From contig NZ_JASZYK010000016.1 in NCBI RefSeq assembly GCF_030317035.1, positions 92,255 through 156,254 on the forward strand: a stretch of 64,000 bases of DNA, in the 5' to 3' direction. Each line of letters begins with the position of its first letter. The first letter of the stretch is position 1. The translations under genes were made by a program, and so were the position numbers. This DNA is from Variovorax sp. J22G73 (lineage in GTDB: Bacteria; Pseudomonadota; Gammaproteobacteria; Burkholderiales; Burkholderiaceae_C). Below, one piece after another: positions 42,611 through 51,157 of the stretch. A model generated the notes under the pieces. That model saw nothing but the letters and a program-made list of their open reading frames with translations. It searched no databases and was not told the DNA's origin.

Positions 42611-43687
42611 ATGCGCTTCATCTTCAAGACCAGCTACGACCAGGACATCCGCCTCGCGCGGCACGGCGGCCATGTGTTCTGGTACGGCCTGCTCGTGGCC
42701 TTTCTCGTGGCTGCGCCGTGGATCATCGAGGAGTACTGGCTCGCGCAGCTCACCTTCGTGCTCATCTACGGCATCGTCGGCCTGGGGCTGATGCTGCTCG
42801 CCGGCTTCACCGGGCAGTTCTCCATCGGGCATGCGGCGTTCCTGGGAACGGGGGCCTACGCGCAGGGCGTGCTGACGAACCTGGGCGTGCCGTTTCCGCT
42901 GGCGCTGGTTGCCGCGGCGGCGCTGTCGGCGGGCGTGGGCGTGGTGGTCGCGCTGCCGGCGCTGCGCGTGAAGGGCATCTACCTGGGCATCGCGACGCTG
43001 TCCTTCGGCTTCATCGTGGAAGAGGTGTTCGCGCGCTGGGAGAGCGTGACGGGCGGCAACGCCGGCCTGCACGTGAAGTCGCCGCAGCTCTTCGGCTGGT
43101 CGCTGGGCTCGGGCGATGGCTTCTACTTCCTGTGCCTGGTGGTGGCGGTGCTGAGCACGCTGGGCATCCTGAACCTGCTGCGCTCGCCCACGGGGCGCGC
43201 CTTTGTCGCGATTCGCGATTCGGAAATCTCGGCGCAGAGCATGGGCATTCACCTGGCGCGCTACAAGACGATGTCGTTCGCCATCTCGGCCGCGCTCGCG
43301 GGGCTGGGCGGGGCGCTGTACGCGCACAAGCTGAGCTTCATTTCGCCGGACCAGTTCAGCATCCTGCAGTCGATCGACCTGCTGCTGATGGTGGTGATCG
43401 GCGGGCTGGGGTCGGTGCACGGCGCGTTCCTGGGCGCGATCTTCCTGATCGCGATGCCGCAGCTGATCTCGATGGGCAAGGACTGGCTGCCCGCGGTCGT
43501 GGGGCAGGCGCCGGGGCTGCAGGGGCTGGTGTACGGGCTGGTGCTGATCGCGTTCGTGCTGTTCGAGCCGCTGGGGCTGTACGGGCGCTGGCTGAAGATT
43601 CGCACCTGGCTGCAGCTCTTTCCGTTCTACCGCAGGGGGTTGTTCAAGCGGCAGAAGTCGTTCACCAAGTCGGACCGTTTGAGATGA
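42611..43687 (+). CDS. livM: branched-chain amino acid type ABC transporter permease, LivM family
   Basis: A 358-residue membrane protein. The central LMLLAGFTGQFSIGHAAFLG (about residues 59-78) is the LivM signature, and GGLGSVHGAFLGAIFLIAMP near 267 is the conserved C-terminal stretch. About ten hydrophobic segments are visible. A basic C-terminal tail (FYRRGLFKRQKSFTKS) faces the cytoplasm. Overlaps livG by four bases (ATGA at 43684-43687). Confidence 0.92.
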   Translation: MRFIFKTSYDQDIRLARHGGHVFWYGLLVAFLVAAPWIIEEYWLAQLTFVLIYGIVGLGLMLLAGFTGQFSIGHAAFLGTGAYAQGVLTNLGVPFPLALVAAAALSAGVGVVVALPALRVKGIYLGIATLSFGFIVEEVFARWESVTGGNAGLHVKSPQLFGWSLGSGDGFYFLCLVVAVLSTLGILNLLRSPTGRAFVAIRDSEISAQSMGIHLARYKTMSFAISAALAGLGGALYAHKLSFISPDQFSILQSIDLLLMVVIGGLGSVHGAFLGAIFLIAMPQLISMGKDWLPAVVGQAPGLQGLVYGLVLIAFVLFEPLGLYGRWLKIRTWLQLFPFYRRGLFKRQKSFTKSDRLR

Positions 43688-44502
43688 GCGACGACATTCT
43701 TCTTTCCGCGAAGGAGCTCAGCGTGCGCTTCGGCGGCGTGCTGGCGGTGAACAAGGTGAGCTTCGACGTGCAGCGCGGCGAGGTGTTCACGCTGATCGGC
43801 CCGAACGGCGCGGGCAAGACGACGGTGTTCAACCTGATCAGCCGCATCTACACGCCGACCACGGGCGAGATCACGTGGCACGGCGAGGACAGCGGACCGA
43901 TCGCGTTGACGCAGCAGGCGCCGCATGCCATCGCGGCGCTGGGCATTGCGCGCACCTTCCAGAACATCGAGCTGTTCGAGCACGCGACGGTGTTGCACAA
44001 CCTGCTGATCGGGCGCCACACGCACCGGCGCACGGGCTTCTGGAGCGAGGTGTTCTTCACACCCGCCACGCGGCGCGCGGAGATCGCGGCGCGCGAGAAG
44101 GCGGAGCAGGTGATAGAGCTGCTCGACCTGCAGCACCATCGCGATTCAATGGTGGCGGGGCTGCCCTATGGCGTGCGCAAGGTGGTCGAGCTGGCGCGTG
44201 CGCTGTGCACGGAGCCCAAGCTGCTGCTGCTCGACGAGCCGTCTTCGGGCCTCAATGTGGAAGAAACGGCGGACATGGCGTTCTGGATCCAGGACATCCA
44301 GCACGAGCTGGGCGTGTCGGTGCTGATGGTGGAGCACGACATGTCGCTGGTGTCCAAGGTGTCCGACCGCGTGCTCGCCATGAACATGGGCGAGGTGCTG
44401 GCCACCGGGTCGCCGCGCGAGGTGCAGGCCGATCCGCGTGTCGTGGAGGCCTACCTCGGGACCGTGGACGACGTGAGCAGCTTGAGGAGGGTGGCTGCAT
44501 GA
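43684..44502 (+). CDS. livG: branched-chain type ABC transporter ATP-binding protein, LivG family
   Basis: A 272-residue ATPase. Walker A GPNGAGKTT is at residues 39-47, and NPNSRI-type LivG features appear as AHAIAALGIARTFQNIELFE (starting near 78). The signature here is the degenerate LPYGVRKVVELARAL near 159, normal for LivG, with Walker B LLLLDEPSSGLN near 180 and the switch His in LMVEHDMSLV. Overlaps livF by four bases (44499-44502). Confidence 0.92.
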   Translation: MSDDILLSAKELSVRFGGVLAVNKVSFDVQRGEVFTLIGPNGAGKTTVFNLISRIYTPTTGEITWHGEDSGPIALTQQAPHAIAALGIARTFQNIELFEHATVLHNLLIGRHTHRRTGFWSEVFFTPATRRAEIAAREKAEQVIELLDLQHHRDSMVAGLPYGVRKVVELARALCTEPKLLLLDEPSSGLNVEETADMAFWIQDIQHELGVSVLMVEHDMSLVSKVSDRVLAMNMGEVLATGSPREVQADPRVVEAYLGTVDDVSSLRRVAA

Positions 44503-45272
44503 GCGACGCAGTCCTCCAGCTCCTGAACGTGGAGAGCGCCTACGGCCCCATCAAGGCGATTCGCGGCGTGAGCCTGAAGGTGCGGCAAGGCGAGATCGCG
44601 ACCGTGCTCGGCTCCAACGGCGCGGGCAAGACGACCATCCTGAAGACCATCTCGGGAATCATCGACCCGCGCAAGGGCAGCATCGAATTCCAGGGCAAGG
44701 ACATCACCGCCAAGGACCCGGCGTACATCGTGCAGCAGGGCCTGAGCCACGTGCCCGAAGGCCGCGAGGTGTTTCCGCTGCTGTCGGTGAAGGACAACCT
44801 GCTGATGGGCGCCTACACCCGCAAGGACCGCGACGGCGTGGCACGCGACATGGAAACGGTCTACAGCTACTTTCCCATTCTTCGCGAGCGCGCCACGCAG
44901 GACGCGGGGCTGCTGTCGGGCGGGCAGCAGCAGATGCTGGCGATCTCGCGCGCGATCATGGCCGCGCCGCACCTCATTCTTCTGGACGAACCCAGCCTGG
45001 GCCTGAGCCCGAAACTGACGAAGGAAATCTTCGAGATCGTGGTGCGCATCAACCGCGAGCGCGGCACCACCATCCTGCTGGTGGAGCAGAACGCCAACAT
45101 GGCGCTCAATGCCGCCGACCACGGCTACGTGCTGGAAAACGGCCGCATCGTGATGGAAGACACCTGCGAACGCCTGCGGGAGAAGGAAGACATCAAGGAG
45201 TTCTACCTGGGCGTGAAAGACGACGGCGTGCGCGGCGAGCGGCGCTGGAAAAAGAAGAAGACCTGGAGGTAG
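44499..45272 (+). CDS. livF: branched-chain type ABC transporter ATP-binding protein, LivF family
   Basis: A 257-residue ATPase, second of the LivGF pair. Walker A GSNGAGKTT is near residue 39, LSHVPEGREVFPLLSVKDNL near 84 is the LivF hallmark, the signature LLSGGQQQMLAISRAI near 139 and Walker B LILLDEPSLGLSP near 160. The C-terminus carries an unusual basic extension (RRWKKKKTWR). It is followed after 5 bp by the acyl-CoA ligase gene. Confidence 0.92.
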   Translation: MSDAVLQLLNVESAYGPIKAIRGVSLKVRQGEIATVLGSNGAGKTTILKTISGIIDPRKGSIEFQGKDITAKDPAYIVQQGLSHVPEGREVFPLLSVKDNLLMGAYTRKDRDGVARDMETVYSYFPILRERATQDAGLLSGGQQQMLAISRAIMAAPHLILLDEPSLGLSPKLTKEIFEIVVRINRERGTTILLVEQNANMALNAADHGYVLENGRIVMEDTCERLREKEDIKEFYLGVKDDGVRGERRWKKKKTWR

Positions 45273-45277
45273 GCGCC

Positions 45278-47134
45278 ATGCAAGGACTCTGGGACCTGAA
45301 CACCTTCGCCCCGCGGCTCGACGTGGTCGTGCCGGGCGAGACCATTCCCGCCATGTTCTGGAACGCGGTGAAGCAACGCGGCGACACCACCTGGATGCGG
45401 CAGAAGGAACTCGGCATCTGGCGCACCTGGAGCTGGCACCAGACGGCCGACGCGGTGCGCGAGATTGCGGCCGGCCTGCAGGCCACCGGCTTCGCGCCCG
45501 GCGAGTGCGCGTCGATCCTGTCGAACACGGTCATCGAATGGGTGCTCGCCGACCTGGGCGTGCTCAGTTGCGGCGGGGTGTCCAACGGCATCTACCCGAC
45601 CGACGCGGCCTCGCAGGTGCACTACCTGTGCGAAGACTCGCGCACCACCGTGCTCTTCGTGGAAGACGACGAGCAGCTCGACAAGGCGCTCGAGGTGCGC
45701 GCCGGCCTGCCGGGCCTGCGCCGCATCGTGGTGTTCGACATGGAGGGCCTGCGCGAACTGGACGACGCGGGCGTGATGAGCCTCGAGGCATTGCGCGCGC
45801 TGGGCCGCGCGCGCCTGGCCGCCGAGCCGCGGTGCGTGGAGCGCACGGTGGCGGCGTGCCGGCCGGAGGACCTGGCCATCCTGGTCTACACCTCGGGCAC
45901 CACCGGCAAGCCCAAGGGCGCGATGCACAGCCACGCGGGGCTGGTGTACACCGCGCGCGGCTACAACACGCTCATCGCGCAGGACGAGACCGACGAGCGC
46001 ATGTGCTTCCTGCCGCTGTGCCACATCGCCGAGCGCATGGGCGGCGAGTATTTCGCGATGTACACGGGCTCGATCCTCAACTTCGTCGAGAACCCCGAGA
46101 CGGTGCCTGAGAACGTGCGCGAGATTGCGCCGACGGTGTTCACCGCGGTGCCGCGCGTGTGGGAGAAGTTCTATTCGGGCGTGATGATCGCGCTGAAGGA
46201 GGCCAGCCCGCTGCAGCAGGCGGCCTACAAGTGGAGCATCGGCGTGGGCGAGGACATTGCCGCACGCGTGCTCGAAGGCCGGCCGGTGGGCGCGGCGCTG
46301 AAGCTCAAGTTCAGGCTGGCGCGGGTGCTGGCGCTGGACAACGCGCGCAAGCTCATCGGCATTCACCGCGCGCGCTTCCTGGTGACGGGCGCGGCGCCCA
46401 TTTCGCCCGAGCTGGTGAAGTGGTACCTGGCGCTGGGCGTGCCCATGCTGGAAGTGTGGGGCATGACCGAGTCGTGCGGCGCGTCGACCGCGGTGCCGGC
46501 GGCCCGCATCAAGCCCGGCTCCATCGGCCCGGCCACGGGCTACAACGAGGTGCGCATCGACGCCGCCTCGGGCGAAATCTTGGTGCGCGGGCCCAACGTG
46601 TTCATGGGTTACCTCAACCTGCCCGAGAAGACGGCCGAGACCATCGACGCCGACGGCTGGCTGCACACGGGCGACGTGGGCGTGATGGACGGGGACGGGT
46701 ATTTCCGCATCACCGACCGCATGAAAGACATCATCATCACGGCGGGCGGGAAGAACGTGACGCCCAGCGAGCTGGAGAACGAGCTCAAGTTCAGCCTCTA
46801 CATCACCGATGCGGTGGTTATCGGCGACAAGAAACCGTACCTCACGGTGATCGTCATGATCGACCAGGAGAACGTCGAGAAATTCGCGCAGGACAACGAC
46901 GTGCCGTTCAGCAACTACGAGAGCCTGACGCGCACGCAGGAAGTGCAGGACCTGATCCAGGGCGAGATCGACCGCGTCAACGCCCGGTTCGCGCGCGTGG
47001 AGCAGATCAAGAAGTTCTTCCTGCTCGAGACGCAGCTCAGCGCCGAGGACGAAGAGCTCACGCCCACGATGAAGCTCAAGCGCAAGCTGGTGCAGGCCAA
47101 GTACGCGGAGCGCATCGAGGCCATGTACAGGTAG
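45278..47134 (+). CDS. acyl-CoA ligase (AMP-dependent synthetase), long-chain type
   Basis: A 618-residue adenylate-forming enzyme that activates a carboxylic acid to its CoA thioester. The P-loop-like AMP motif LVYTSGTTGKPKGAMHSHAG is near residue 205. The A5-type motif EVWGMTESCGAS is near 393, GWLHTGDVGVMDGDGYFRIT near 463, and DRMKDIIITAGGKNVTPSE near 482 with the hinge and catalytic region. Length and motifs fit the long-chain/FadD15 group. Embedded between livF and the binding protein, it probably activates the imported acid. Confidence 0.92.
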   Translation: MQGLWDLNTFAPRLDVVVPGETIPAMFWNAVKQRGDTTWMRQKELGIWRTWSWHQTADAVREIAAGLQATGFAPGECASILSNTVIEWVLADLGVLSCGGVSNGIYPTDAASQVHYLCEDSRTTVLFVEDDEQLDKALEVRAGLPGLRRIVVFDMEGLRELDDAGVMSLEALRALGRARLAAEPRCVERTVAACRPEDLAILVYTSGTTGKPKGAMHSHAGLVYTARGYNTLIAQDETDERMCFLPLCHIAERMGGEYFAMYTGSILNFVENPETVPENVREIAPTVFTAVPRVWEKFYSGVMIALKEASPLQQAAYKWSIGVGEDIAARVLEGRPVGAALKLKFRLARVLALDNARKLIGIHRARFLVTGAAPISPELVKWYLALGVPMLEVWGMTESCGASTAVPAARIKPGSIGPATGYNEVRIDAASGEILVRGPNVFMGYLNLPEKTAETIDADGWLHTGDVGVMDGDGYFRITDRMKDIIITAGGKNVTPSELENELKFSLYITDAVVIGDKKPYLTVIVMIDQENVEKFAQDNDVPFSNYESLTRTQEVQDLIQGEIDRVNARFARVEQIKKFFLLETQLSAEDEELTPTMKLKRKLVQAKYAERIEAMYR

Positions 47135-47209
47135 ACAGGTAGGCCATGCACAGGCAGCGCCACTGATATTGCCGATCCGTTTTTTTCGCCAACCCGAGGA
47201 GACAACCGC

Positions 47210-48373
47210 ATGAAGCTCAAGACATTGACGACTTTGGCCGTGCTGGGCCTGATCGCGGCGCACGCGTCCGCGCAGCAGCAGGGCGTGAGCAAGGACGAGA
47301 TCCGCATCGGCACCATCCAGGACCTGTCGGGCCCGCTCGCGGGCTTCGGCAAGCAGGCGCGCAACGGCATGCAGCTGCGCGTGGACGAGCTCAACGAGCA
47401 GGGCAACGTCAACGGGCGCAAGCTCAAGCTCTTCGTGGAGGACTCGGGCTACGACCCGAAGAAGGCGGTGCTGGCCGCGCAGAAGCTGGTGAACCAGGAA
47501 AAGATCTTCATCATGGCCGGCCACATCGGCACGGCGCAGAACATGGCGGCGATGCCGGTGCAGTTCGACAAGAACATCATCAACTACATGCCCATCACCG
47601 CGGCGCGCGAGATGTACGAGCCGCTGAACCGGCTGAAGTACTCGTTCGCGGCCACCTACTACGACCAGATCCGCCTGGCGTTGCCCAAGATGATCAAGGA
47701 CAAGGGCGCCAAGAAGGTCTGCACCATCTACCAGGACGACGAGTTCGGCCTGGAGGTGCAGCGCGGCGCCGAGGCCGGGCTGAAGGCCGCGGGCATGGAG
47801 CTGGCCGAGAAGACCTCGTTCAAGCGCGGCGCCACCGACTTCAGCTCGCAGGTCGCGAAGATGAAGGCGGCCAACTGCGACCTGGTGGTGCTGGGCACCA
47901 TCATTCGCGAGACCATCGGCACCGTGGGCGAGGCGCGCAAGACGGGCTTCAACCCGACCTTCATCGGCTCCAGCGCGGCGTACACCGACCTGATCCACAA
48001 GCTGGGCGGCAAGGCGATGGACGGCGTGTACGCCACCATGACCGTGCAGAACCCCTACACCGACGAGCAGTCGCAGCCGCTGCGCTTCTGGGCCAACAAG
48101 TACAAGACCAAGTTCAACGAAGACCCGACGGTGTTCTCGGTGTACGGCTACGTGATCGTCGACTCGTTCATTAAGGCGGCGACCAAGGCCGGCCCCAACC
48201 TCACGACCGACAGTTTCATCAAGGCGATGGACAGCATCACCTTCGAGCCCGACATGTTCGGCAGCCCGAAAAGCACCTACACGGCCACCAAGCGCCTGGG
48301 CAACGACCAGTCGCGGCTGTCGCAGATCAAGGACGGCAAGTGGGTGGTGGTGTCCGACTATGTGACACCATGA
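47210..48373 (+). CDS. branched-chain type ABC transporter substrate-binding protein
   Basis: A 387-residue periplasmic protein, Leu/Ile/Val-binding fold. Leader LTTLAVLGLIAAHASAQ is cut near residue 21; mature start EIRIGTIQDLSGPLAGFGKQ is diagnostic, followed by LNEQGNVNGRKLKLFVEDSG. It has its own GAGGAGA Shine-Dalgarno 9 bases before the ATG. Last transporter component of the operon. The ligand pocket cannot be read from sequence, but the neighbouring CoA ligase favours a carboxylate. Confidence 0.92.
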   Translation: MKLKTLTTLAVLGLIAAHASAQQQGVSKDEIRIGTIQDLSGPLAGFGKQARNGMQLRVDELNEQGNVNGRKLKLFVEDSGYDPKKAVLAAQKLVNQEKIFIMAGHIGTAQNMAAMPVQFDKNIINYMPITAAREMYEPLNRLKYSFAATYYDQIRLALPKMIKDKGAKKVCTIYQDDEFGLEVQRGAEAGLKAAGMELAEKTSFKRGATDFSSQVAKMKAANCDLVVLGTIIRETIGTVGEARKTGFNPTFIGSSAAYTDLIHKLGGKAMDGVYATMTVQNPYTDEQSQPLRFWANKYKTKFNEDPTVFSVYGYVIVDSFIKAATKAGPNLTTDSFIKAMDSITFEPDMFGSPKSTYTATKRLGNDQSRLSQIKDGKWVVVSDYVTP

Positions 48374-48380
48374 CGGGACC

Positions 48381-48854
48381 ATGCCCACCGAACACCCGAA
48401 CTATTGGTTGATGAAGTCCGAGCCCGACGAGGTCTCGATCGACGACGCGCTCGCCGCGCCCGACGCCACCGTGGCGTGGACCGGCGTGCGCAACTACCAG
48501 GCACGCAACTTCATGCGCGACGGCATGAAGGTCGGCGACGGCGTGCTGTTCTATCACTCGAGCTGCCCGGAGCCGGGCATCGCCGGCATCGCGCGCGTGG
48601 CCTCGGGCGTGAAGCCCGACCCGACGCAGTTCGACGCGAAGTCGCCGTACTACGACGCCAAGTCGAAGCCGGACGATCCGCGCTGGCTGCTGGTGGACGT
48701 GCAGGCGCTGCGCAAGACGCGGCTGCTGGCGCTGCCCGAGCTGCGCGAGAAGCCGGAGCTGGCCGAGCTGGTGGTGCTGCGCAAGGGCAACCGGCTGTCG
48801 ATCACGCCGGTGGAGCCGGCGCACTGGAAGGTCATCGAGAAGATGCTGGGCTGA
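48381..48854 (+). CDS. EVE domain protein (PUA-like)
   Basis: A 157-residue single-domain EVE protein, cytoplasmic. The N-terminal NYWLMKSEPDEVSIDD (residues 7-22) and VAWTGVRNYQARNFMRDGMK (starting near 32) form the hallmark; DGVLFYHSSCPEPGIAGIAR near 53 and AHWKVIEKMLG at the end complete it. EVE domains of the PUA superfamily are thought to bind modified bases or nucleic acid. It follows the binding-protein gene by only 7 bp, though a functional link is unlikely. Confident about the family, not the target. Confidence 0.92.
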   Translation: MPTEHPNYWLMKSEPDEVSIDDALAAPDATVAWTGVRNYQARNFMRDGMKVGDGVLFYHSSCPEPGIAGIARVASGVKPDPTQFDAKSPYYDAKSKPDDPRWLLVDVQALRKTRLLALPELREKPELAELVVLRKGNRLSITPVEPAHWKVIEKMLG

Positions 48855-48888
48855 ACTCGTTCAACCCGCTCAACCCGTTGAATCCGGT

Positions 48889-49542
48889 TCACGCGATCTT
48901 CGACAGCACCGGAAACAGCTTGCCCAGTCCGTCCGCCATCACCTCGACCGCGAGCGCGGCCAGGATCAGGCCCATCAGCCGGGTCATGATGTTGATGCCC
49001 GTTTTGCCCAGCACCCGCGCGATGGGTTGCGCGAGCGAGAAGGCCAGCGCGGTCGCCAGCGCCACCACCACGCCGTAGCCGACCAGCACCGCCAGCTCCC
49101 ACAGGTGCTGCGCCTTGTCGGCGTAGATCACCACGGTCGAGATGGCCGCGGGCCCGGTCAGCAGCGGGATCGTGAGCGGCACCACGGCAATGGAGGCGCC
49201 CATCGAGGCCTTGACCTCGGTGGCGCGCAGCTCCTCGACGTTGGTCTTGCTCTCGGCCGGCTTGGCGTTCAGCATCGACATCGAGCTCATGAGCAGCAGC
49301 AGGCCGCCGCCCACCTGGAAGCTCGCGATCGAAATGCCGAAGAACGACAGCAGCTGCAGCCCGAGCAGCGCGCTCACCGCGATGACCACGAACGCGCTGA
49401 ACGCCGACATGCGCACCGTGTGGCGGCGCTGCGCGTCGCTGTAGCCCTGCGTGTAGTGGATGAAGAAGGGCACGATGGCCAGCGGGTTGACGATGGCCAC
49501 CAGCGTGACCAGCGGCTTGATGAGGTCCATCGAGGTGCTCAT
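48889..49542 (-). CDS. MarC family integral membrane protein
   Basis: A 217-residue protein with six hydrophobic segments. The opening LVTLVAIVNPLAIVPFFIHY (residues 12-31) is the MarC/UPF0056 signature, and ATEVKASMGASIAVVPLTIP near 107 with GINIMTRLMGLILAALAVEV near 184 are the conserved later parts. The function of the family is unsettled. It follows an SDR gene by 3 bp. Convergent with the EVE gene across 34 bp of short TCAACCCG-type repeats. Confidence 0.9.
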   Translation of the reverse strand: MSTSMDLIKPLVTLVAIVNPLAIVPFFIHYTQGYSDAQRRHTVRMSAFSAFVVIAVSALLGLQLLSFFGISIASFQVGGGLLLLMSSMSMLNAKPAESKTNVEELRATEVKASMGASIAVVPLTIPLLTGPAAISTVVIYADKAQHLWELAVLVGYGVVVALATALAFSLAQPIARVLGKTGINIMTRLMGLILAALAVEVMADGLGKLFPVLSKIA

Positions 49543-49545
49543 GGC

Positions 49546-50292
49546 TCAGCGGCCTCCGGTGACGTCGAGCAGGGCCATGGTGGTGTAGCTGGCCTCGGCC
49601 GAGAGCAGCCACAGGATGGCGCCCGCGATTTCGTCCGCCGTGCCGGCGCGCTGCATCGGAATCTGCGGCCCGAGCGCGGCGGCGCGGTCGGGCAGGCCGC
49701 CGGAGGCATGGATGTCGGTGTCGATCACGCCGGGGCGCACCGCGTTCACGCGAATGCCTTCGCCCGCCACTTCCTTGGCCAGGCCGAGGGTGAAGGTGTC
49801 GATGGCGCCCTTGCTGGCGGCGTAGTCGACGTACTGCCCCGGCGAGCCCAGCCGCGAGGCGCCGCTGGAAACGTTGACGATGGCGCCGCCCGTGCCGCCG
49901 TGCTTCGTGCTCATGCGGCGCACGGCCTCGCGCGCGCAGAGAAAGCTGCCGATCACGTTGATGCGGAACATGCGCTCCAGCCGGGCCGCGCTCATGGCGT
50001 CGACGCGGGCCGTGACGTCCACGATGCCGGCGTTGTTGACCAGCGCGCTGAGGCGGCCGAGCTTGGCGTCGACCTTCTCGAACATCGCATTCACCTGGGC
50101 CTCGTCGCCCACGTCGGCCTGCACCGCCATGGCCGTGCCGCCGCCCGCGCGAATGGTGCGCACCACCTCGTCGGCGGCCAGCGAGTTGCTGGCGTAGTTG
50201 ACGGCCACCGCGTAGCCGCGCTTCGCGGCGAGCAAGGCGGTGGCGGCACCGATGCCGCGCCCGCCGCCCGTGATCAAGAGCACCTGGTCCAA
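49546..50292 (-). CDS. short-chain dehydrogenase/reductase (SDR)
   Basis: A 248-residue classical SDR. The cofactor loop is ITGGGRGIGAATAL at residues 7-20, NNAGIVDVTARVD near 87, the catalytic Ser in VNVSSGASRLG near 140, and Tyr-x-x-x-Lys in YVDYAASKGAIDTF near 154, with PGVIDTDIHASGG after it. So the tetrad is complete. An Arg/Asn after the first strand suggests NADP(H) preference. Likely cotranscribed with marC (3 bp apart). Substrate unknown. Confidence 0.92.
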   Translation of the reverse strand: MDQVLLITGGGRGIGAATALLAAKRGYAVAVNYASNSLAADEVVRTIRAGGGTAMAVQADVGDEAQVNAMFEKVDAKLGRLSALVNNAGIVDVTARVDAMSAARLERMFRINVIGSFLCAREAVRRMSTKHGGTGGAIVNVSSGASRLGSPGQYVDYAASKGAIDTFTLGLAKEVAGEGIRVNAVRPGVIDTDIHASGGLPDRAAALGPQIPMQRAGTADEIAGAILWLLSAEASYTTMALLDVTGGR

Positions 50293-50428
50293 AACCTACC
50301 TCCTGCAGAGAAACTGCGTGTCAGTTAAAACCGTCGGCTTGGATTACATCACCCGGGGGCGCGGGCACGAACGCCGGTATCGGCGCCGCGCCGGGCCGCC
50401 CCAGGCCAGCTCGCACCGGAGTGCGAAG

Positions 50429-50488
50429 CACCGAGGTTGTCGGCACCGAGCGACACCAAGCGACACCGAGCGACACGGAGGTTATCGA
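50429..50488 (+). repeat. Decameric tandem repeat containing the ribosome-binding site
   Basis: Sixty bases tile exactly up to the ATG at 50489: a 15-mer (CACCGAGGTTGTCGG), three decamers (CACCGAGCGA, CACCAAGCGA, CACCGAGCGA), and a second 15-mer (CACGGAGGTTATCGA). The last contains the ACGGAGG Shine-Dalgarno. A perfect hairpin (TCGCAC, CGGA, GTGCGA) is just upstream at 50411-50426. Confidence 0.8.
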
Positions 50489-51097
50489 ATGAGCACCCAA
50501 GCCAAGACGGTCGACTACTACTTTGCCCCGCAGAGCCCATGGACCTATCTGGGACATTCCCGCTTCGCGGAGATTGCCGCGGCCACCGGCGCCACGGTGC
50601 GCGTGCGCCCCATCGACCTGGGCAGCGTGTTCCCGGTGTCGGGCGGGCTGCCGCTGGGCAAGCGCGCGCCGCAGCGCCAGGCGTATCGGCTGGTCGACCT
50701 GGCGCGCTGCTCGCGCCACCTCGGCCTGCCGCTGAACCCCAAGCCCAAGTTCTTTCCGGTGGCCGGCGACGACGCAGCGCGCGTCATCATCGCGGTCGAC
50801 CTGCACGACGGCACCGAGGCCGCGATGCGCATGTGCGCGGCGGTGTTCGCTGCGGTGTGGGTGCAGGAGCGGAACATTGGCGACCCGAACGTGCTCGAAG
50901 CGCTGGTCGCGGAGTGCGGCCTGCCGGCCAAGCGCGGCGAGCAGTCGCAAAGCCAGGCGGTGCAGGAACGCTACGAGGCCAACACGCAGGAGGCCATCGA
51001 CATCCAGGTGTTCGGCGCGCCCAGCTACGTGATCGACGGCGAGATCTTCTGGGGGCAGGACCGGCTCGACTTCGTCGAGCGGGCGCTGCGCCCTTGA
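50489..51097 (+). CDS. 2-hydroxychromene-2-carboxylate isomerase / DsbA-family protein
   Basis: A 202-residue thioredoxin-fold protein of the kappa-GST group that includes 2-hydroxychromene-2-carboxylate isomerase (NahD). It opens YYFAPQSPWTYLGHSRF (residues 9-25), where Ser replaces the CxxC of DsbA, and ends QEAIDIQVFGAPSYVIDGEI, then WGQDRLDF, the cis-Pro and late strand. There is no signal peptide. With a dienelactone-hydrolase-like gene downstream it may belong to aromatic degradation, but the exact reaction is unknown. Start fixed by ACGGAGG. Confidence 0.85.
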   Translation: MSTQAKTVDYYFAPQSPWTYLGHSRFAEIAAATGATVRVRPIDLGSVFPVSGGLPLGKRAPQRQAYRLVDLARCSRHLGLPLNPKPKFFPVAGDDAARVIIAVDLHDGTEAAMRMCAAVFAAVWVQERNIGDPNVLEALVAECGLPAKRGEQSQSQAVQERYEANTQEAIDIQVFGAPSYVIDGEIFWGQDRLDFVERALRP

Positions 51098-51103
51098 TTC
51101 CCT

Positions 51104-51123
51104 GATGCCGGAACCCCGGCATC
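51104..51123 (+). other. Stem-loop between the isomerase and DLH genes
   Basis: GATGCCGG, AACC, CCGGCATC: a perfect 8-bp stem with a four-base loop, 6 bp after the isomerase stop. No T-run follows, so it is more likely an mRNA-stabilising stem or partial terminator than a full terminator. AAGGAG at 51143-51148 serves the next gene. Confidence 0.6.
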
Positions 51124-51157
51124 CATTCATCCAATTGCCATCAAGGAGCAAGACAAC

